Translations under genes and position numbers: made by a program
Assembly (NCBI RefSeq): GCF_001708965.1
Contig: NZ_LVJW01000006.1
Coordinates: 1,116,001 to 1,180,000, forward strand
Source of the DNA: Candidatus Thiodiazotropha endoloripes
GTDB taxonomy: Bacteria; Pseudomonadota; Gammaproteobacteria; Chromatiales; Chromatiaceae
Length of the DNA stretch: 64,000 nucleotides
Reading direction: 5' to 3'
In this document: piece by piece, positions 22,113 through 31,577 of the stretch
Layout: each line of letters begins with the position of its first letter
How positions within the stretch are numbered: the stretch's first letter is position 1
The notes under the pieces: model-generated
Databases searched by the model: none
Told to the model about the DNA's origin: nothing
The model's input: only the letters and a program-made list of their open reading frames with translations

Positions 22113-22806
22113 ATTCAGCTCCAGATCTGTCGCTTGTTTAACCTGAGTCTCTTTAGAGATTGTCTTGGTCGTATCAAGCCCCATGCTGAAGTGGCAAACG
22201 CCTCTCAGCTTCCTCTATCGGGGGCGGAAACATTTTTGTTTTATTAGACTAATTTAAACTTCAAAGCCGAAGATCAGCTGAAGGATTCAATCCCAGGGAG
22301 TGTAATCGTCTCGCCACAGTGGACAGATCCACAGCTCCGAACAGTAATCCGACACTATGACGGCTGCCTCTACTTCTTGGCCTCAATTCATCCACCCAAC
22401 CCGAGCTCTACAATGGCTGGCTATCCGTGATTGCAGTCATCACAGCCCGCCAAAGCATACAGGTTCAGTACTCCTCGCCAATCCAACGTTGTGGACCTTG
22501 AGGGGCGCATACCCTAACAAACTATCAACTGCGGAGCAAAACCAGGCATAGCGGGGAAGTCGACGAAGTCATCATTTTCATGGATTTTTACCGATATTTA
22601 CCTGTTTTTTAGACATATACCTTCAATATAAGCGTGGATTGATATATCTAATATTTGATAAATGAAGCATTAAAAACTATAAATAAAGGATCAAGCATCT
22701 TATGTGGGCAATAGTCAGGCGGTTTACAACAGACCAAATCAGGACTCTAAAACCATACTTATTGTGCAAAGCACTATAAATTTTTATCGCCACACGCCAT
22801 AATTAA

Positions 22807-22824
22807 ACTTATGAGCCCATAAGT
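22807..22824. promoter_or_regulatory. Perfect 18-bp dyad upstream of sucC
   Basis: ACTTATG-AGCC-CATAAGT is a perfect 7+4+7 inverted repeat 84 nt before the sucC start, in A+T-rich DNA. It has the size of a dimeric repressor/activator site; the binding protein is unknown. Confidence 0.45.
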
Positions 22825-22832
22825 ATTAAGCC

Positions 22833-22862
22833 GGCACCTTATTAGGGCCATATTCAGGTGCC
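22833..22862 (+). repeat. Inverted repeat in the sucC leader
   Basis: GGCACCT (22833-22839) and AGGTGCC (22856-22862) form a 7-bp stem with a 16-nt loop, ending 46 nt before the sucC ATG. It may fold in the mRNA leader or be part of an operator array with the dyad just upstream. Confidence 0.35.
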
Positions 22863-22908
22863 TGGAATAAAAAATACGTGCCACCAGACCATCCACCAAG
22901 GCGAATCT

Positions 22909-24069
22909 ATGAATCTACACGAATATCAAGCCAAATCACTGTTTGCCAGCTACGGCATTCCCGTACCCCAGGGGCAGGCTGTATCCAGCCCGAGCGAAGC
23001 CCGAACCGCCGCCCAGGAACTGGGCGGTAAACTCTGGGTCATAAAGGCCCAGGCCCATACCGGCGGGCGTGGTAAAGCGGGCGGCGTAAAACTGGCCCGC
23101 AACCTGGACGAAGTCGAGCAGATGGCGGGAGAGATCCTAGGCATGACACTGGTTACCAACCAGACCGGCCCTCAGGGACTCCCAGTCAACTCGGTTCTTG
23201 TGGAGCAGGGCAGTGATATCGACAAAGAGCTCTACCTTGGTGCTCTGCTCGATCGATCACGCTCGCGTATCGCCTTCATGGCATCCGAGGCGGGCGGCAT
23301 GAACATCGAAGAGGTGGCCGCCACCACGCCGGAGAAGATTCTGACCACCGTAATCAACCCCTCCACTGGCATGCTGCCCTACCAGTGCCGCAAACTCGCC
23401 TTCGGGCTGGGCCTTGCAGGCGACCAGATCAAACAGTTCTCCAAGATCATGATGGCGCTCTACCGTCTCTACATCGAAAAGGATATCAGTCTGATCGAGA
23501 TCAACCCGCTGATCATCACCATCGACGGCAATCTCATGGCACTGGACGCTAAAATCAACCTCGACAGCAACGCGCTCTATCGACACCAGGAGCTGGTAGC
23601 CCTGCGGGATCTCTCACAGGAGGACGAAAAAGAGGCGGCCGCCGCCCAACACGATCTCAACTACATCACCCTGGATGGCACCATCGGCTGCATGGTGAAT
23701 GGCGCCGGACTGGCTATGGCGACCATGGATATGGTCAAACTGCATGGCGGCGAACCTGCCAACTTCCTGGATGTGGGTGGTGGCACCACAGCGGAGCGAG
23801 TCACCGAGGCATTCAAACTGATCCTCTCCGATGAGAAGGTGAAAACCGTCCTGGTGAATATCTTCGGCGGCATCGTCCGTTGCGACCTGATTGCAGAGGG
23901 GATCATTACGGCAGCACGCAGTATCGGTGTAAAGGTTCCCGTAGTGGTCAGACTGGAAGGCACCAACGCCAGCCAGGGCCTGGAGATGCTCGCCTCGAGT
24001 GGGCTCGACTTCATTACCGCCAACGACTTCACCGAGGCTGCCAAAAAGGCCGTCGCGGCTGCCGCCTGA
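22909..24069 (+). CDS. sucC: Succinyl-CoA ligase (ADP-forming) beta subunit
   Basis: 386 residues from the ATG at 22909, with AAGG upstream and the standard N-terminus MNLHEYQAK. An ATP-grasp domain carries [16 protein letters not shown], and the C-terminal ligase domain shows [11 protein letters not shown] and [11 protein letters not shown]. With SucD it makes ATP (or GTP) and succinate from succinyl-CoA in the TCA cycle. It is followed 27 nt later by sucD and then ppk2. The 2-oxoglutarate dehydrogenase genes are not next to it. Confidence 0.95.
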   Translation: MNLHEYQAKSLFASYGIPVPQGQAVSSPSEARTAAQELGGKLWVIKAQAHTGGRGKAGGVKLARNLDEVEQMAGEILGMTLVTNQTGPQGLPVNSVLVEQGSDIDKELYLGALLDRSRSRIAFMASEAGGMNIEEVAATTPEKILTTVINPSTGMLPYQCRKLAFGLGLAGDQIKQFSKIMMALYRLYIEKDISLIEINPLIITIDGNLMALDAKINLDSNALYRHQELVALRDLSQEDEKEAAAAQHDLNYITLDGTIGCMVNGAGLAMATMDMVKLHGGEPANFLDVGGGTTAERVTEAFKLILSDEKVKTVLVNIFGGIVRCDLIAEGIITAARSIGVKVPVVVRLEGTNASQGLEMLASSGLDFITANDFTEAAKKAVAAAA

Positions 24070-24096
24070 AACCATTCCAGACAGGATCAGATTAAG

Positions 24097-24966
24097 ATGA
24101 GCATTCTTGTAGACAACAACACCAAAGTCATCTGCCAGGGTTTTACCGGCAAGCAGGGTACTTTTCACTCGGAACAGGCGATCGCCTACGGCACCAATCT
24201 GGTCGGTGGCGTAACCCCGGGCAAGGGAGGACAGAGCCACCTGGATCGTCCGGTATTCGATACCGTCCACGATGCCGTTGCCGAAACCGGCGCAGACGCC
24301 AGCATGATCTATGTGCCACCCCCCTTTGCCGCGGATGCCATCATTGAAGCGGCAGACGCTGGTATCCGGGTCATCGCCTGTATCACCGAAGGGATTCCGA
24401 TACTCGATATGCTGAAAGTCAAAGAGGCACTGAAAAGCTATCCAACCCGCTTGATCGGCCCCAACTGCCCAGGCATCATCACGCCTGGCGCCTGTAAAAT
24501 CGGCATCATGCCGGGGGTGATTCATCAACCCGGCAGAGTCGGTGTCATGTCCCGCTCCGGCACCCTGACCTATGAGGCGGTCCATCAGACCACTCAGGCA
24601 GGACTTGGCCAGAGTACCTGTGTGGGTCTCGGTGGCGATCCGATCAATGGCACCAGCTTCATCGACTGCCTCAAGCTGTTCGAAGAGGATGAACAGACGG
24701 AAGGCATCATCATGGTTGGTGAAATCGGCGGCTCAGCGGAAGAGGAAGCCGCCGACTATATTAAACAACATGTCAACAAACCAGTTGTTGCCTATATTGC
24801 CGGTGTGACAGCACCTCCTGGAAAACGCATGGGACATGCGGGTGCCATCATCAGTGGCGGCAAAGGCACGGCGGAAGCTAAATTCCAGGCTCTGGAATCG
24901 GCCGGCGCCCAGGTTGTCCGCTCCCCGGCGGAGATGGGACAGCGGATGGCACAACTGCTTGACTGA
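24097..24966 (+). CDS. sucD: Succinyl-CoA ligase alpha subunit
   Basis: 289 residues, full length. The CoA-binding Rossmann domain has [11 protein letters not shown]. The phosphohistidine is in GHAGAII (about 247-253), and the [10 protein letters not shown] stretch is typical. It is the partner of SucC in the same operon. Confidence 0.96.
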   Translation: MSILVDNNTKVICQGFTGKQGTFHSEQAIAYGTNLVGGVTPGKGGQSHLDRPVFDTVHDAVAETGADASMIYVPPPFAADAIIEAADAGIRVIACITEGIPILDMLKVKEALKSYPTRLIGPNCPGIITPGACKIGIMPGVIHQPGRVGVMSRSGTLTYEAVHQTTQAGLGQSTCVGLGGDPINGTSFIDCLKLFEEDEQTEGIIMVGEIGGSAEEEAADYIKQHVNKPVVAYIAGVTAPPGKRMGHAGAIISGGKGTAEAKFQALESAGAQVVRSPAEMGQRMAQLLD

Positions 24967-24989
24967 TTAGCCGTCCCTAGGAGAGACCA

Positions 24990-25874
24990 TTGAGCAGCCC
25001 AATCGACAGTCCTTATCTGGTGCCACTGGATGGTGGTTTGAAAATCAAAGCGCTGACCAGCCAACCACCGGATGACGTACCCGGCAAAAAGCGTTGTAAA
25101 AAAAATCTCGCCGAAGAGATCGATTATCTGGATGAGCTGCAGCGCCGTCTCTATGCGGAGGACCGCCGGGCACTTCTGATTATTTTTCAAGCCATGGATG
25201 CAGCCGGCAAGGACAGCACAATCCGGGCGGTGATGACCGGTATCGACCCCAGCGGTTGTCAGGTGTTCTCATTCAAACAGCCGTCGAAACTCGAGCTGGA
25301 CCACGATTTTCTCTGGCGCACCACCCGCGCGCTGCCTGAACGGGGACGCATCGGCATCTTCAACCGAAGCTACTATGAAGAGACCCTGGTGGTTCGGGTT
25401 CACCCCGAATACCTGGAATCCCAACGTATCAACCTTCCACCGGAGCTGAACGATCTGTGGCAGCAGCGCTTTGCCTCGATCCGCCAATTCGAGCAGCATC
25501 TGGCGTTGAACGGCACGGTAATTCTCAAGTTCTGGCTCAATGTCAGTAAAGAAGAGCAACGGATGCGTTTTCTCTCCCGCCTCAACGAGGCGCACAAACA
25601 TTGGAAGTTTTCGATTAAGGATGTTGAAGAGAGAGCCCATTGGGACGACTACATGAAGGCCTACCATGAAACCCTGGCTGCCACCTCCAAGCCCTGGGCA
25701 CCCTGGTATGCCATACCGGCAGACAACAAACCCTATATGCGTTGGCAGGTTGCAAAAATCATCCGCAAGACATTGCAATCCATGGCACCTCAATATCCGC
25801 AGGTTGATAAGGACGAGTTACAGCAGTTCAACCAGATGCGTCATCTGCTTGAGCATGAGACCTCATCGAGCTGA
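24990..25874 (+). CDS. Polyphosphate:nucleotide phosphotransferase, PPK2 family
   Basis: 294 residues, one PPK2 domain. The start is TTG with AGGAG 7 nt upstream. Walker A-like FQAMDAAGKDSTI is at about 66-78, the conserved FNRSYYEE is near 120, and the lid contains arginines for binding polyphosphate. The pattern matches the one-domain type often placed in class III, which can phosphorylate AMP and ADP; this cannot be proven here. It starts 23 nt after sucD, so it is probably cotranscribed and may link polyphosphate to adenylate charge alongside the ATP-forming TCA step. Confidence 0.88.
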   Translation: MSSPIDSPYLVPLDGGLKIKALTSQPPDDVPGKKRCKKNLAEEIDYLDELQRRLYAEDRRALLIIFQAMDAAGKDSTIRAVMTGIDPSGCQVFSFKQPSKLELDHDFLWRTTRALPERGRIGIFNRSYYEETLVVRVHPEYLESQRINLPPELNDLWQQRFASIRQFEQHLALNGTVILKFWLNVSKEEQRMRFLSRLNEAHKHWKFSIKDVEERAHWDDYMKAYHETLAATSKPWAPWYAIPADNKPYMRWQVAKIIRKTLQSMAPQYPQVDKDELQQFNQMRHLLEHETSSS

Positions 25875-25997
25875 AGGAACAGCACCCGGCAGATCGGCTA
25901 TGGCGGATATCGATTTGTAGAGTCATAATAGATTTTAGCAATCATATTTTGACGCCACATAACAACAGAGCTGCTGACAATGGCACCGGCATAAACC

Positions 25998-26768
25998 ATG
26001 TACCGACGGATACTCATTCTGATCATCAGCGGCCTGGCTGTCTCACTGCCAGCCACTGCGGATCGCCATAAAGAGTCGAGAAGCAACCGACAAAAGGCTG
26101 TAACGGTGTGCAACGACTACCGGGTCAAAAACCGCTTACCCTGTTTCGTCTCCCGCAACAGATGCCCGTTGGGGTTTGAGGTCCTGGAGCGTTTCAACCA
26201 GACACCGGGAGCTGAATACATGGCCTGTCGCGACTTGCGCCATGAGCGCCCGGCCACCCTGCAGCAGAAGACCGCCGTCAATGACAAGCGGCAGCGACTG
26301 CTACAACAGTTTGATCAGCTGGTTGAGCGTGCTGTCGAATCTCAGGTCGGGGAAAACGTCAACATACCGGAATCCACCCTCAACAAACTCTCCACCTTTT
26401 TCTCCCAGGTCAGTCTGGAAAAGATCACCATTCATCGCAGTCAGGCGATCACGAAAGGCTGCTTCAACGACTGTCAGAAAATCTACTGCTCGGTCGATGA
26501 ACCGATCAACAGCTGGGTCGAAGTGAATGCCAAGCGGATCTCGACCAAACTGCTGATTCAGGTGGCTCATGCCGAACGTTGCGAGATCCAGGGAGGTCGT
26601 GAGCGGTATCTCACCAACTGGCTACGCGATCTGCCCGCCGCCCTGCTCGATAATCTGCAGCAGGAGAGCCGCTTTGATGCGTCAAAAATCCGCTACGCAA
26701 AGTACATCGAGGCCCATGCGAAAAACCGGGCGAAAAGTGTCTGCCGGCGGATGCCCTGCAGCGATTAG
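25998..26768 (+). CDS. Secreted cysteine-rich protein, unknown function
   Basis: 256 residues with a clear signal peptide (cleavage probably after PATA, about 22). The mature protein has nine cysteines, so disulfides are likely in the periplasm. A stretch HAERCEIQGGRERY (about 191-204) recalls by eye the helix of some putative secreted metallopeptidases (H-x-E-Q-C-x3-GGR), but no HExxH is present, so enzyme activity is not claimed. A TTG-started CPXCG gene follows 11 nt later. Confidence 0.7.
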   Translation: MYRRILILIISGLAVSLPATADRHKESRSNRQKAVTVCNDYRVKNRLPCFVSRNRCPLGFEVLERFNQTPGAEYMACRDLRHERPATLQQKTAVNDKRQRLLQQFDQLVERAVESQVGENVNIPESTLNKLSTFFSQVSLEKITIHRSQAITKGCFNDCQKIYCSVDEPINSWVEVNAKRISTKLLIQVAHAERCEIQGGRERYLTNWLRDLPAALLDNLQQESRFDASKIRYAKYIEAHAKNRAKSVCRRMPCSD

Positions 26769-26779
26769 GCGTAACCGCT

Positions 26780-26965
26780 TTGAACCTGCTTGAAAGCAGA
26801 ACATACCACTGCCCCTACTGCGGCGAGGAGAATGAGGCTTTGGTCGACCGCAGCCTACCTGAGCAGAGCTACATCGAGGACTGTAGTGTCTGTTGCCGAC
26901 CCATCACGCTGCAGGTCACCTGCGAGCCACAGATCAGACTGATTGCGAAACGGGATGATGAGTAA
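26780..26965 (+). CDS. CPXCG-motif cysteine-rich small protein
   Basis: 61 residues from a TTG start (no in-frame ATG is available). HCPYCGE (10-16) and DCSVCC (34-39) provide a four-cysteine metal site, most likely zinc, as in the CPXCG family. No function is known for this family. It begins 11 nt after the secreted protein gene and is probably cotranscribed. Confidence 0.8.
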   Translation: MNLLESRTYHCPYCGEENEALVDRSLPEQSYIEDCSVCCRPITLQVTCEPQIRLIAKRDDE

Positions 26966-27043
26966 TCAGGCCCTGCTGACAAACGACAGATTTATCAACA
27001 CCAGCCCTCTATCTAAGAGGGCTGATTCAAAAACGATCGGCGA

Positions 27044-27829
27044 TCACTTATAGATGCTGTTCAGCGCCTTACTCAGAGCCGCCCAGGATTGTTGATCGGC
27101 CTGTTGGTCATAGGCCAGCGGCAGTTCAAACTGTTTACCAAACTTATCCGCATCGGGGTTGGTAAACGAGTGTTTGGCCCCCGGATAGTTGGTGAAGCTG
27201 TGTTTCACATTGGCATGAGCCATTTCCGCCATGAAGGCATCGATATGTTCCTGCTTGACAAAGGGGTCATCCGCACCGTTGAAAACCAGCACCTCGGCTT
27301 TGACCACACCCTTTTCGGCTGGTTTGACCGCCGGCAAACTGCCATGAAAACTCCCCACCAGATCGAGATCCAGTCCCCGGCGCGCCATCTCCAGGACGAT
27401 TCCGCCACCAAAGCAGTAACCGATTGCTGAGATATCCTCAGAGGCGACACTTTTATGATTCTGTAACAGAGACATGGCGGCTTTGAACCTTTCGGTGGCC
27501 ACAGACATGTTTTTCTTAACTTCACCCGCGAATTTACCCGCATCCTTTGGATGGTTGGCCAGTTTACCATCACCATACATATCCACCGCCAGCGCGGTAT
27601 AACCCATGCCGGCCAACTGTTTCGCCCGGTTACGGGCATACTCATTATGACCCCACCACTCATGGACCACCAGAATACCCGGTCGTTTATCCATCACCGC
27701 ATCGTCGTAGGCCAGATAGCCTTTCATCAGGGTGCCACCATAGCGATACTCCACCGGCTCACCCACCACGGCGGCACCAGCGGCCAGTGAAAAAGCGACT
27801 AGAAAGATTCCGATTATGATTGGTTTCAT
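27044..27829 (-). CDS. Dienelactone hydrolase family protein, secreted
   Basis: 261 residues with a signal peptide (cleavage about residue 19), so periplasmic. It has an alpha/beta-hydrolase fold with the dienelactone-hydrolase triad: nucleophile Cys in GYCFGGG, Asp in GADDPF and His in GAKHSFTN. A VHEWWG motif forms the oxyanion side. The true substrate is unknown; exported members are not tied to chloroaromatic degradation. Monocistronic and divergent from the TlpA-like gene. Confidence 0.88.
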   Translation of the reverse strand: MKPIIIGIFLVAFSLAAGAAVVGEPVEYRYGGTLMKGYLAYDDAVMDKRPGILVVHEWWGHNEYARNRAKQLAGMGYTALAVDMYGDGKLANHPKDAGKFAGEVKKNMSVATERFKAAMSLLQNHKSVASEDISAIGYCFGGGIVLEMARRGLDLDLVGSFHGSLPAVKPAEKGVVKAEVLVFNGADDPFVKQEHIDAFMAEMAHANVKHSFTNYPGAKHSFTNPDADKFGKQFELPLAYDQQADQQSWAALSKALNSIYK

Positions 27830-28007
27830 TACTCCATCCTCATTATTGATTCACTTTGCAGGTGAAATCTGAATAAGTCCGACACAACCGGTCAGTCGTG
27901 AACAACCGATCGAACCATGGCTTAGTCAGAGTGTTTATTGTTCAAGGCCTGTGATTAGCCAACGTCAGGGTGGCACTGATCGCTACAAAACCGGTACCAT
28001 CCGCGAC

Positions 28008-29255
28008 ATGAGACTGCTTTTACTTCTACTCACGCTATTCAGTTATAACGCCTACGGGAATGAAATCAACCTGACGGACTCTGAGGGCAACGATATTACG
28101 ATCCAGGTCACTCCGGCAGACGGGGAACTGCTGATGATCTGGCTGGTCGATCACGACGAACATCGCCCCCTGTTTGAGCGTTTGCTGAGCAACATTGCCA
28201 AGGCCGGTATCGAAGTATGGCGCATCGACCTGCTGGAAGCCTATTTTCTACCCCGCTCCAGTGAACAGATCCGCACCCTGAACGGCAACGGCGTGGCGGC
28301 AATACTCCGTGCCGCCCATCAACAGAGTAACAAGCGGATCGTGCTGGCTTCCTATGATCGAATGCCTCTGCCCCTATTGCGGGGCGTGCACCAGTGGCAG
28401 TCCGAGGCGGACCAATCCCGTTTGGCCGGAGCAGTGCTCTTCTACCCTAATCTGTTCGGCCCAGCACCGATTGCCGGTGAGGCGCCGACTGTCGATCCGA
28501 TCCTGTACGCCACCAACACACCCCTGATGATCTATCAGCCATCACTGGGCAGCCATCGTTTACGCATGAATGAGGTGCTGTCCGCACTCTGGCAATCCGG
28601 CTCTCCAAGCTATCTCTATCTGGTACCGGAGGTTAGGGACTGGTTCATCATGGATGACGAGGAGCACAAGCCGAGTCAGATGGATATCGAGGCGACACAA
28701 CGTATCCCTCAACAGATCAAACAGTTCGCTGCGTTGATGGATCACCATCCCAAACCAGCTGCGCCACTGCCGTTACACACGACAGGTACAGAGAAACAAG
28801 TCATCCGCTCACTGGTACAACTCGATAAACACCCAGCTGCACCCAGTTTCAATCTGGCGGATATTCAAGGAAACCGACACGACAGCAGCGTACTGCAAGG
28901 TCGGGTGGGATTGATCAATTTCTGGGCTACCTGGTGTCCACCCTGCGTTGAGGAGATTCCCTCCCTGAATCGTCTGCAAGCGATCTTCAAAGACCGGGAG
29001 ATAGAGATCATCTCCATCGATTTTCGTGAAACACCGGAAGAGATGGCCGATTTTCTACAGCGCATTCCGGTCGACTTCCCGGTGCTGATGGATCTGGACG
29101 GACAGACATCTCTCAACTGGCAGGTGTTCAGTTTCCCCAGCTCTTTCATCATCGACCGGCAAGGCCGGATACGCTATTCAGCCAACCGGGCCATCAACTG
29201 GGACAGCCAGGAAGTGGTCGACACACTGAACCGACTGCTCGCTGAAGAACCCTAA
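28008..29255 (+). CDS. Secreted fusion: alpha/beta-hydrolase-like domain + TlpA thioredoxin
   Basis: 415 residues from the ATG at 28008, chosen because the signal peptide MRLLLLLLTLF begins there; the frame opens at a GTG 19 codons earlier. Residues about 20-255 look like an alpha/beta-hydrolase fold whose nucleophile elbow is degenerate (LASYDRMP instead of GxSxG). Residues about 285-410 are a TlpA/ResA-type thioredoxin with WCPPC in the sequence NFWATWCPPCVEE and a cis-Pro in the FPSSF loop. It is likely a periplasmic thiol-disulfide reductase with a binding module; the partner is unknown. Confidence 0.8.
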   Translation: MRLLLLLLTLFSYNAYGNEINLTDSEGNDITIQVTPADGELLMIWLVDHDEHRPLFERLLSNIAKAGIEVWRIDLLEAYFLPRSSEQIRTLNGNGVAAILRAAHQQSNKRIVLASYDRMPLPLLRGVHQWQSEADQSRLAGAVLFYPNLFGPAPIAGEAPTVDPILYATNTPLMIYQPSLGSHRLRMNEVLSALWQSGSPSYLYLVPEVRDWFIMDDEEHKPSQMDIEATQRIPQQIKQFAALMDHHPKPAAPLPLHTTGTEKQVIRSLVQLDKHPAAPSFNLADIQGNRHDSSVLQGRVGLINFWATWCPPCVEEIPSLNRLQAIFKDREIEIISIDFRETPEEMADFLQRIPVDFPVLMDLDGQTSLNWQVFSFPSSFIIDRQGRIRYSANRAINWDSQEVVDTLNRLLAEEP

Positions 29256-29402
29256 TGGAAGTGCAAGCACATACTCCCTCTCAAGTGACGATCCTTACCT
29301 GGGGCGGCTGAACTCTACAATGTTCAGAAGCGTGATCAAAATCATATAAGTGAATAAGCTTTTTATTATAAACTTAACTACCCTCCCCCTCCAGATACCA
29401 AA

Positions 29403-30155
29403 ATGAGCAGTAGACCCATGGCAACCAACACGACGAAGAAAAAGGCAGCGACGCCGAAAGCCAAAACCGCCCCCGCTACTAAAAAGAAGAGTACGGCAAA
29501 AAAGGCCGCCACAACTCAGCAGAGCAAGGCCGCGAATCAGGACAAGAGCACCAAACCAGCAAACGAAAACCGGGTCTTACCCGGCTTGATGCAGGGCCTG
29601 CAGTCGGTTTTCGACAAGATCCATAAAGACAACCAGATTCGTGAAGATCATCATGAAAAGATCATCGAGGAGTTCAGTGATCGCCTGACCACCGCATTCC
29701 AGCAGACTCACGCGGAAGCTGAGGAGCGCGAAAAGCTGTTGCAGGAACGACTTGAAGCGATCGAAAAAGAGCAGACTTACAAGATCCAGCGAATCAAACT
29801 CTTCTCGCTGCCCGGTACGGTGATTGCCATCGCTGCACTGATCTATCTCTTCTATGTGGTCCATGTGATGGAGAGCTCGATGACCAGCATGTCAGCGGAT
29901 ATGCATCAGATTCAGGGTCATATCGCCGCCATCGGCCAGGACACTTCCAGTATGTCCAGTGGCGTCAACAACATGAACAAAAACATCACCGAACTGAACG
30001 GCAACATGTCATCCATGACCAGTCAGGTCAAAGGCATGAATAACAACATGGGGCATCTGAACCGTAATGTGGGCGTGATGACCCACGACGTGGGCAACAT
30101 GTCTCAGACCGTCAGCCCGGTGATGAACGGAATGCGCAACTTCATGCCGTTTTAG
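29403..30155 (+). CDS. Membrane protein with basic N-tail and Met-rich periplasmic coiled coil
   Basis: 250 residues (or 245 from a second ATG at 29418; neither has a good ribosome site). Residues 7-50 are Lys/Ala/Thr-rich like histone H1 tails. A charged helix follows (about 60-130), then one membrane helix (134-154). Residues 184-237 are eight unbroken heptads with Met/Leu at 184, 191, 198 and so on to 233, and Val/Ile/Met at 188, 195 and so on to 237. This predicts a periplasmic coiled coil with an unusually Met-rich core. No family recognised. The basic tail would face the cytoplasm. Confidence 0.75.
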   Translation: MSSRPMATNTTKKKAATPKAKTAPATKKKSTAKKAATTQQSKAANQDKSTKPANENRVLPGLMQGLQSVFDKIHKDNQIREDHHEKIIEEFSDRLTTAFQQTHAEAEEREKLLQERLEAIEKEQTYKIQRIKLFSLPGTVIAIAALIYLFYVVHVMESSMTSMSADMHQIQGHIAAIGQDTSSMSSGVNNMNKNITELNGNMSSMTSQVKGMNNNMGHLNRNVGVMTHDVGNMSQTVSPVMNGMRNFMPF

Positions 30156-30168
30156 AGGACTGCATAAA

Positions 30169-30224
30169 ACAGAGACAGAGGCTACGATCCGGAGATCTGG
30201 CAGATGAAGGAGCGTCGTCTCTGT
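30169..30224. repeat. Inverted repeat between convergent genes
   Basis: ACAGAGAC (30169-30176) and GTCTCTGT (30217-30224), perfect 8-bp arms with a 40-nt loop, lie between the coiled-coil membrane gene and pfk, which converge. It is a possible shared transcript end; there is no U-tract. Confidence 0.3.
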
Positions 30225-30351
30225 GTAATCTGAGAGCCAAGCCGGCAAGAGAAAACAGCAGATCAATCAGCGAAATCGCTGACTTTATAACCGGTTTTAT
30301 GCGGGTTTTCTATATAAAAGGCGACTGATATTCAGCGAGTGTCTGTTGTGA

Positions 30352-31476
30352 CTACTCATCACCAAACGTGGTACCCACCCGTTTGGCACTGATCACCCAG
30401 GGGTGGTCCGGGGGCACCAGCTTTTTATATCCAGCCACATCAACCAGGGGCACCGGAACCGCCTGATCACCTCGGGATGCAACCATCACCCCAAACCGCT
30501 CCTCCGCAATCAGATCGACACAGGCAGTACCCAGGCGGGTTGCCAGCAACCGGTCGGCGGCGGAGGGTGTTCCACCCCGTTGCAGATAGCCGAGTATGGT
30601 CACTCGTGACTCCAGACCGGTCAGCTCCTCCAACTCGCGGGAGAGGGTTACGGTATGGTTGGAATATCGAGATTCCATCTCGCTCAACTCCGACTTCAGC
30701 TGTTTGCGCAGTTTCTTGTCTGTGGCCTTTTGCTTTCTCTCCCTCAGATCCTGAACCTCTTCGGCCACCCCCCGTGGAAGTGCGCCCTCTGCCACAGCGA
30801 CGATACTGAACGGCTTACCGCCGGCGGCACGACCTCTGATCGCCTCGGCAACACTTTCGATGTCATAGGGAATCTCCGGCAGCAGAATTACATCCGCACC
30901 GCCGGCCACCCCTGATCCGAGCGCCAGCCAGCCGGCCCGATGTCCCATGATCTCCACCACAATGATTCGGTGGTGGCTGTGAGCGGTGCTGTGCAGTCGA
31001 TCGATGGCATCGGTGGCGATGCCAAGCGCCGTATCGAATCCGAAGGTGGTATCGGTGTGGGCCACATCGTTGTCGATGGTCTTTGGCAGGGTGATGACAT
31101 TCAATCCCTTTTCCACCAACTGCAGGGCATTCTTCTGGGTACCACCACCGCCGATACAGACCAGAGCATCCAGATGGTGGGCCTGATAGTTTTCAACGAT
31201 CACATCGGTCATATCCTGACGCTTGCCGTTGAAATGCATCCGGTGGGGTTTTTCCCGGCTGGTACCGAGGATGGTACCACCCCGGGTCAGAATCCCGGAC
31301 AATTCACCCCGATCGAGCTGCATGGTGCGATTCTCCACCAGACCACGGAAACCGTCCCGGATTCCGATCACCTCCATATCGTACGCACCCAGAGCTGCCT
31401 TACCCACACCGCGGATTGCCGCGTTCAATCCCGGACTATCGCCGCCAGAGGTCAGAATACCGATATGCTTGGTCAT
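30352..31476 (-). CDS. 6-phosphofructokinase, PPi-type/group III-like
   Basis: 374 residues. It phosphorylates fructose 6-phosphate. Hallmarks are [10 protein letters not shown] (9-18), PKTIDND (131-137) and [10 protein letters not shown]. The Lys in PKTIDND is the residue shared by PPi-dependent and group III enzymes; E. coli-type ATP enzymes have PGTIDND. The nucleotide loop reads IGGGGT (108-113), with Gly where ATP enzymes have GGDG and PPi enzymes GGDD. Phosphoryl donor is therefore uncertain. PPi-type enzymes are common in autotrophic sulfur-oxidising Gammaproteobacteria, where they also serve the Calvin cycle in reverse. Confidence 0.87.
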   Translation of the reverse strand: MTKHIGILTSGGDSPGLNAAIRGVGKAALGAYDMEVIGIRDGFRGLVENRTMQLDRGELSGILTRGGTILGTSREKPHRMHFNGKRQDMTDVIVENYQAHHLDALVCIGGGGTQKNALQLVEKGLNVITLPKTIDNDVAHTDTTFGFDTALGIATDAIDRLHSTAHSHHRIIVVEIMGHRAGWLALGSGVAGGADVILLPEIPYDIESVAEAIRGRAAGGKPFSIVAVAEGALPRGVAEEVQDLRERKQKATDKKLRKQLKSELSEMESRYSNHTVTLSRELEELTGLESRVTILGYLQRGGTPSAADRLLATRLGTACVDLIAEERFGVMVASRGDQAVPVPLVDVAGYKKLVPPDHPWVISAKRVGTTFGDE

Positions 31477-31577
31477 GAATGCTCCTGCTATTCGATTGAT
31501 TTAGCGTAGTGTACATGCTGGGCAGGATCATGAAAGGGTCAAATCAAGGTGAGGGCGGGCTTGTCTCCTGTCTGATA

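Larger units (their letters stand above)
22113..22908. other. Long divergent intergenic region before sucC
   Basis: About 800 nt without a supported gene. The part from 22560 to 22880 is markedly A+T-rich and looks like a promoter region. A 64-codon frame at 22357-22551 has no ribosome site or recognisable content. Two dyads near sucC are listed separately. An unrecognised small RNA cannot be excluded. Confidence 0.5.

Noticed and set aside
22357-22551. 64-codon plus-strand frame in the long gap before sucC
   Set aside because: No ribosome site, no recognisable motif and a composition unlike neighbouring genes; treated as chance.
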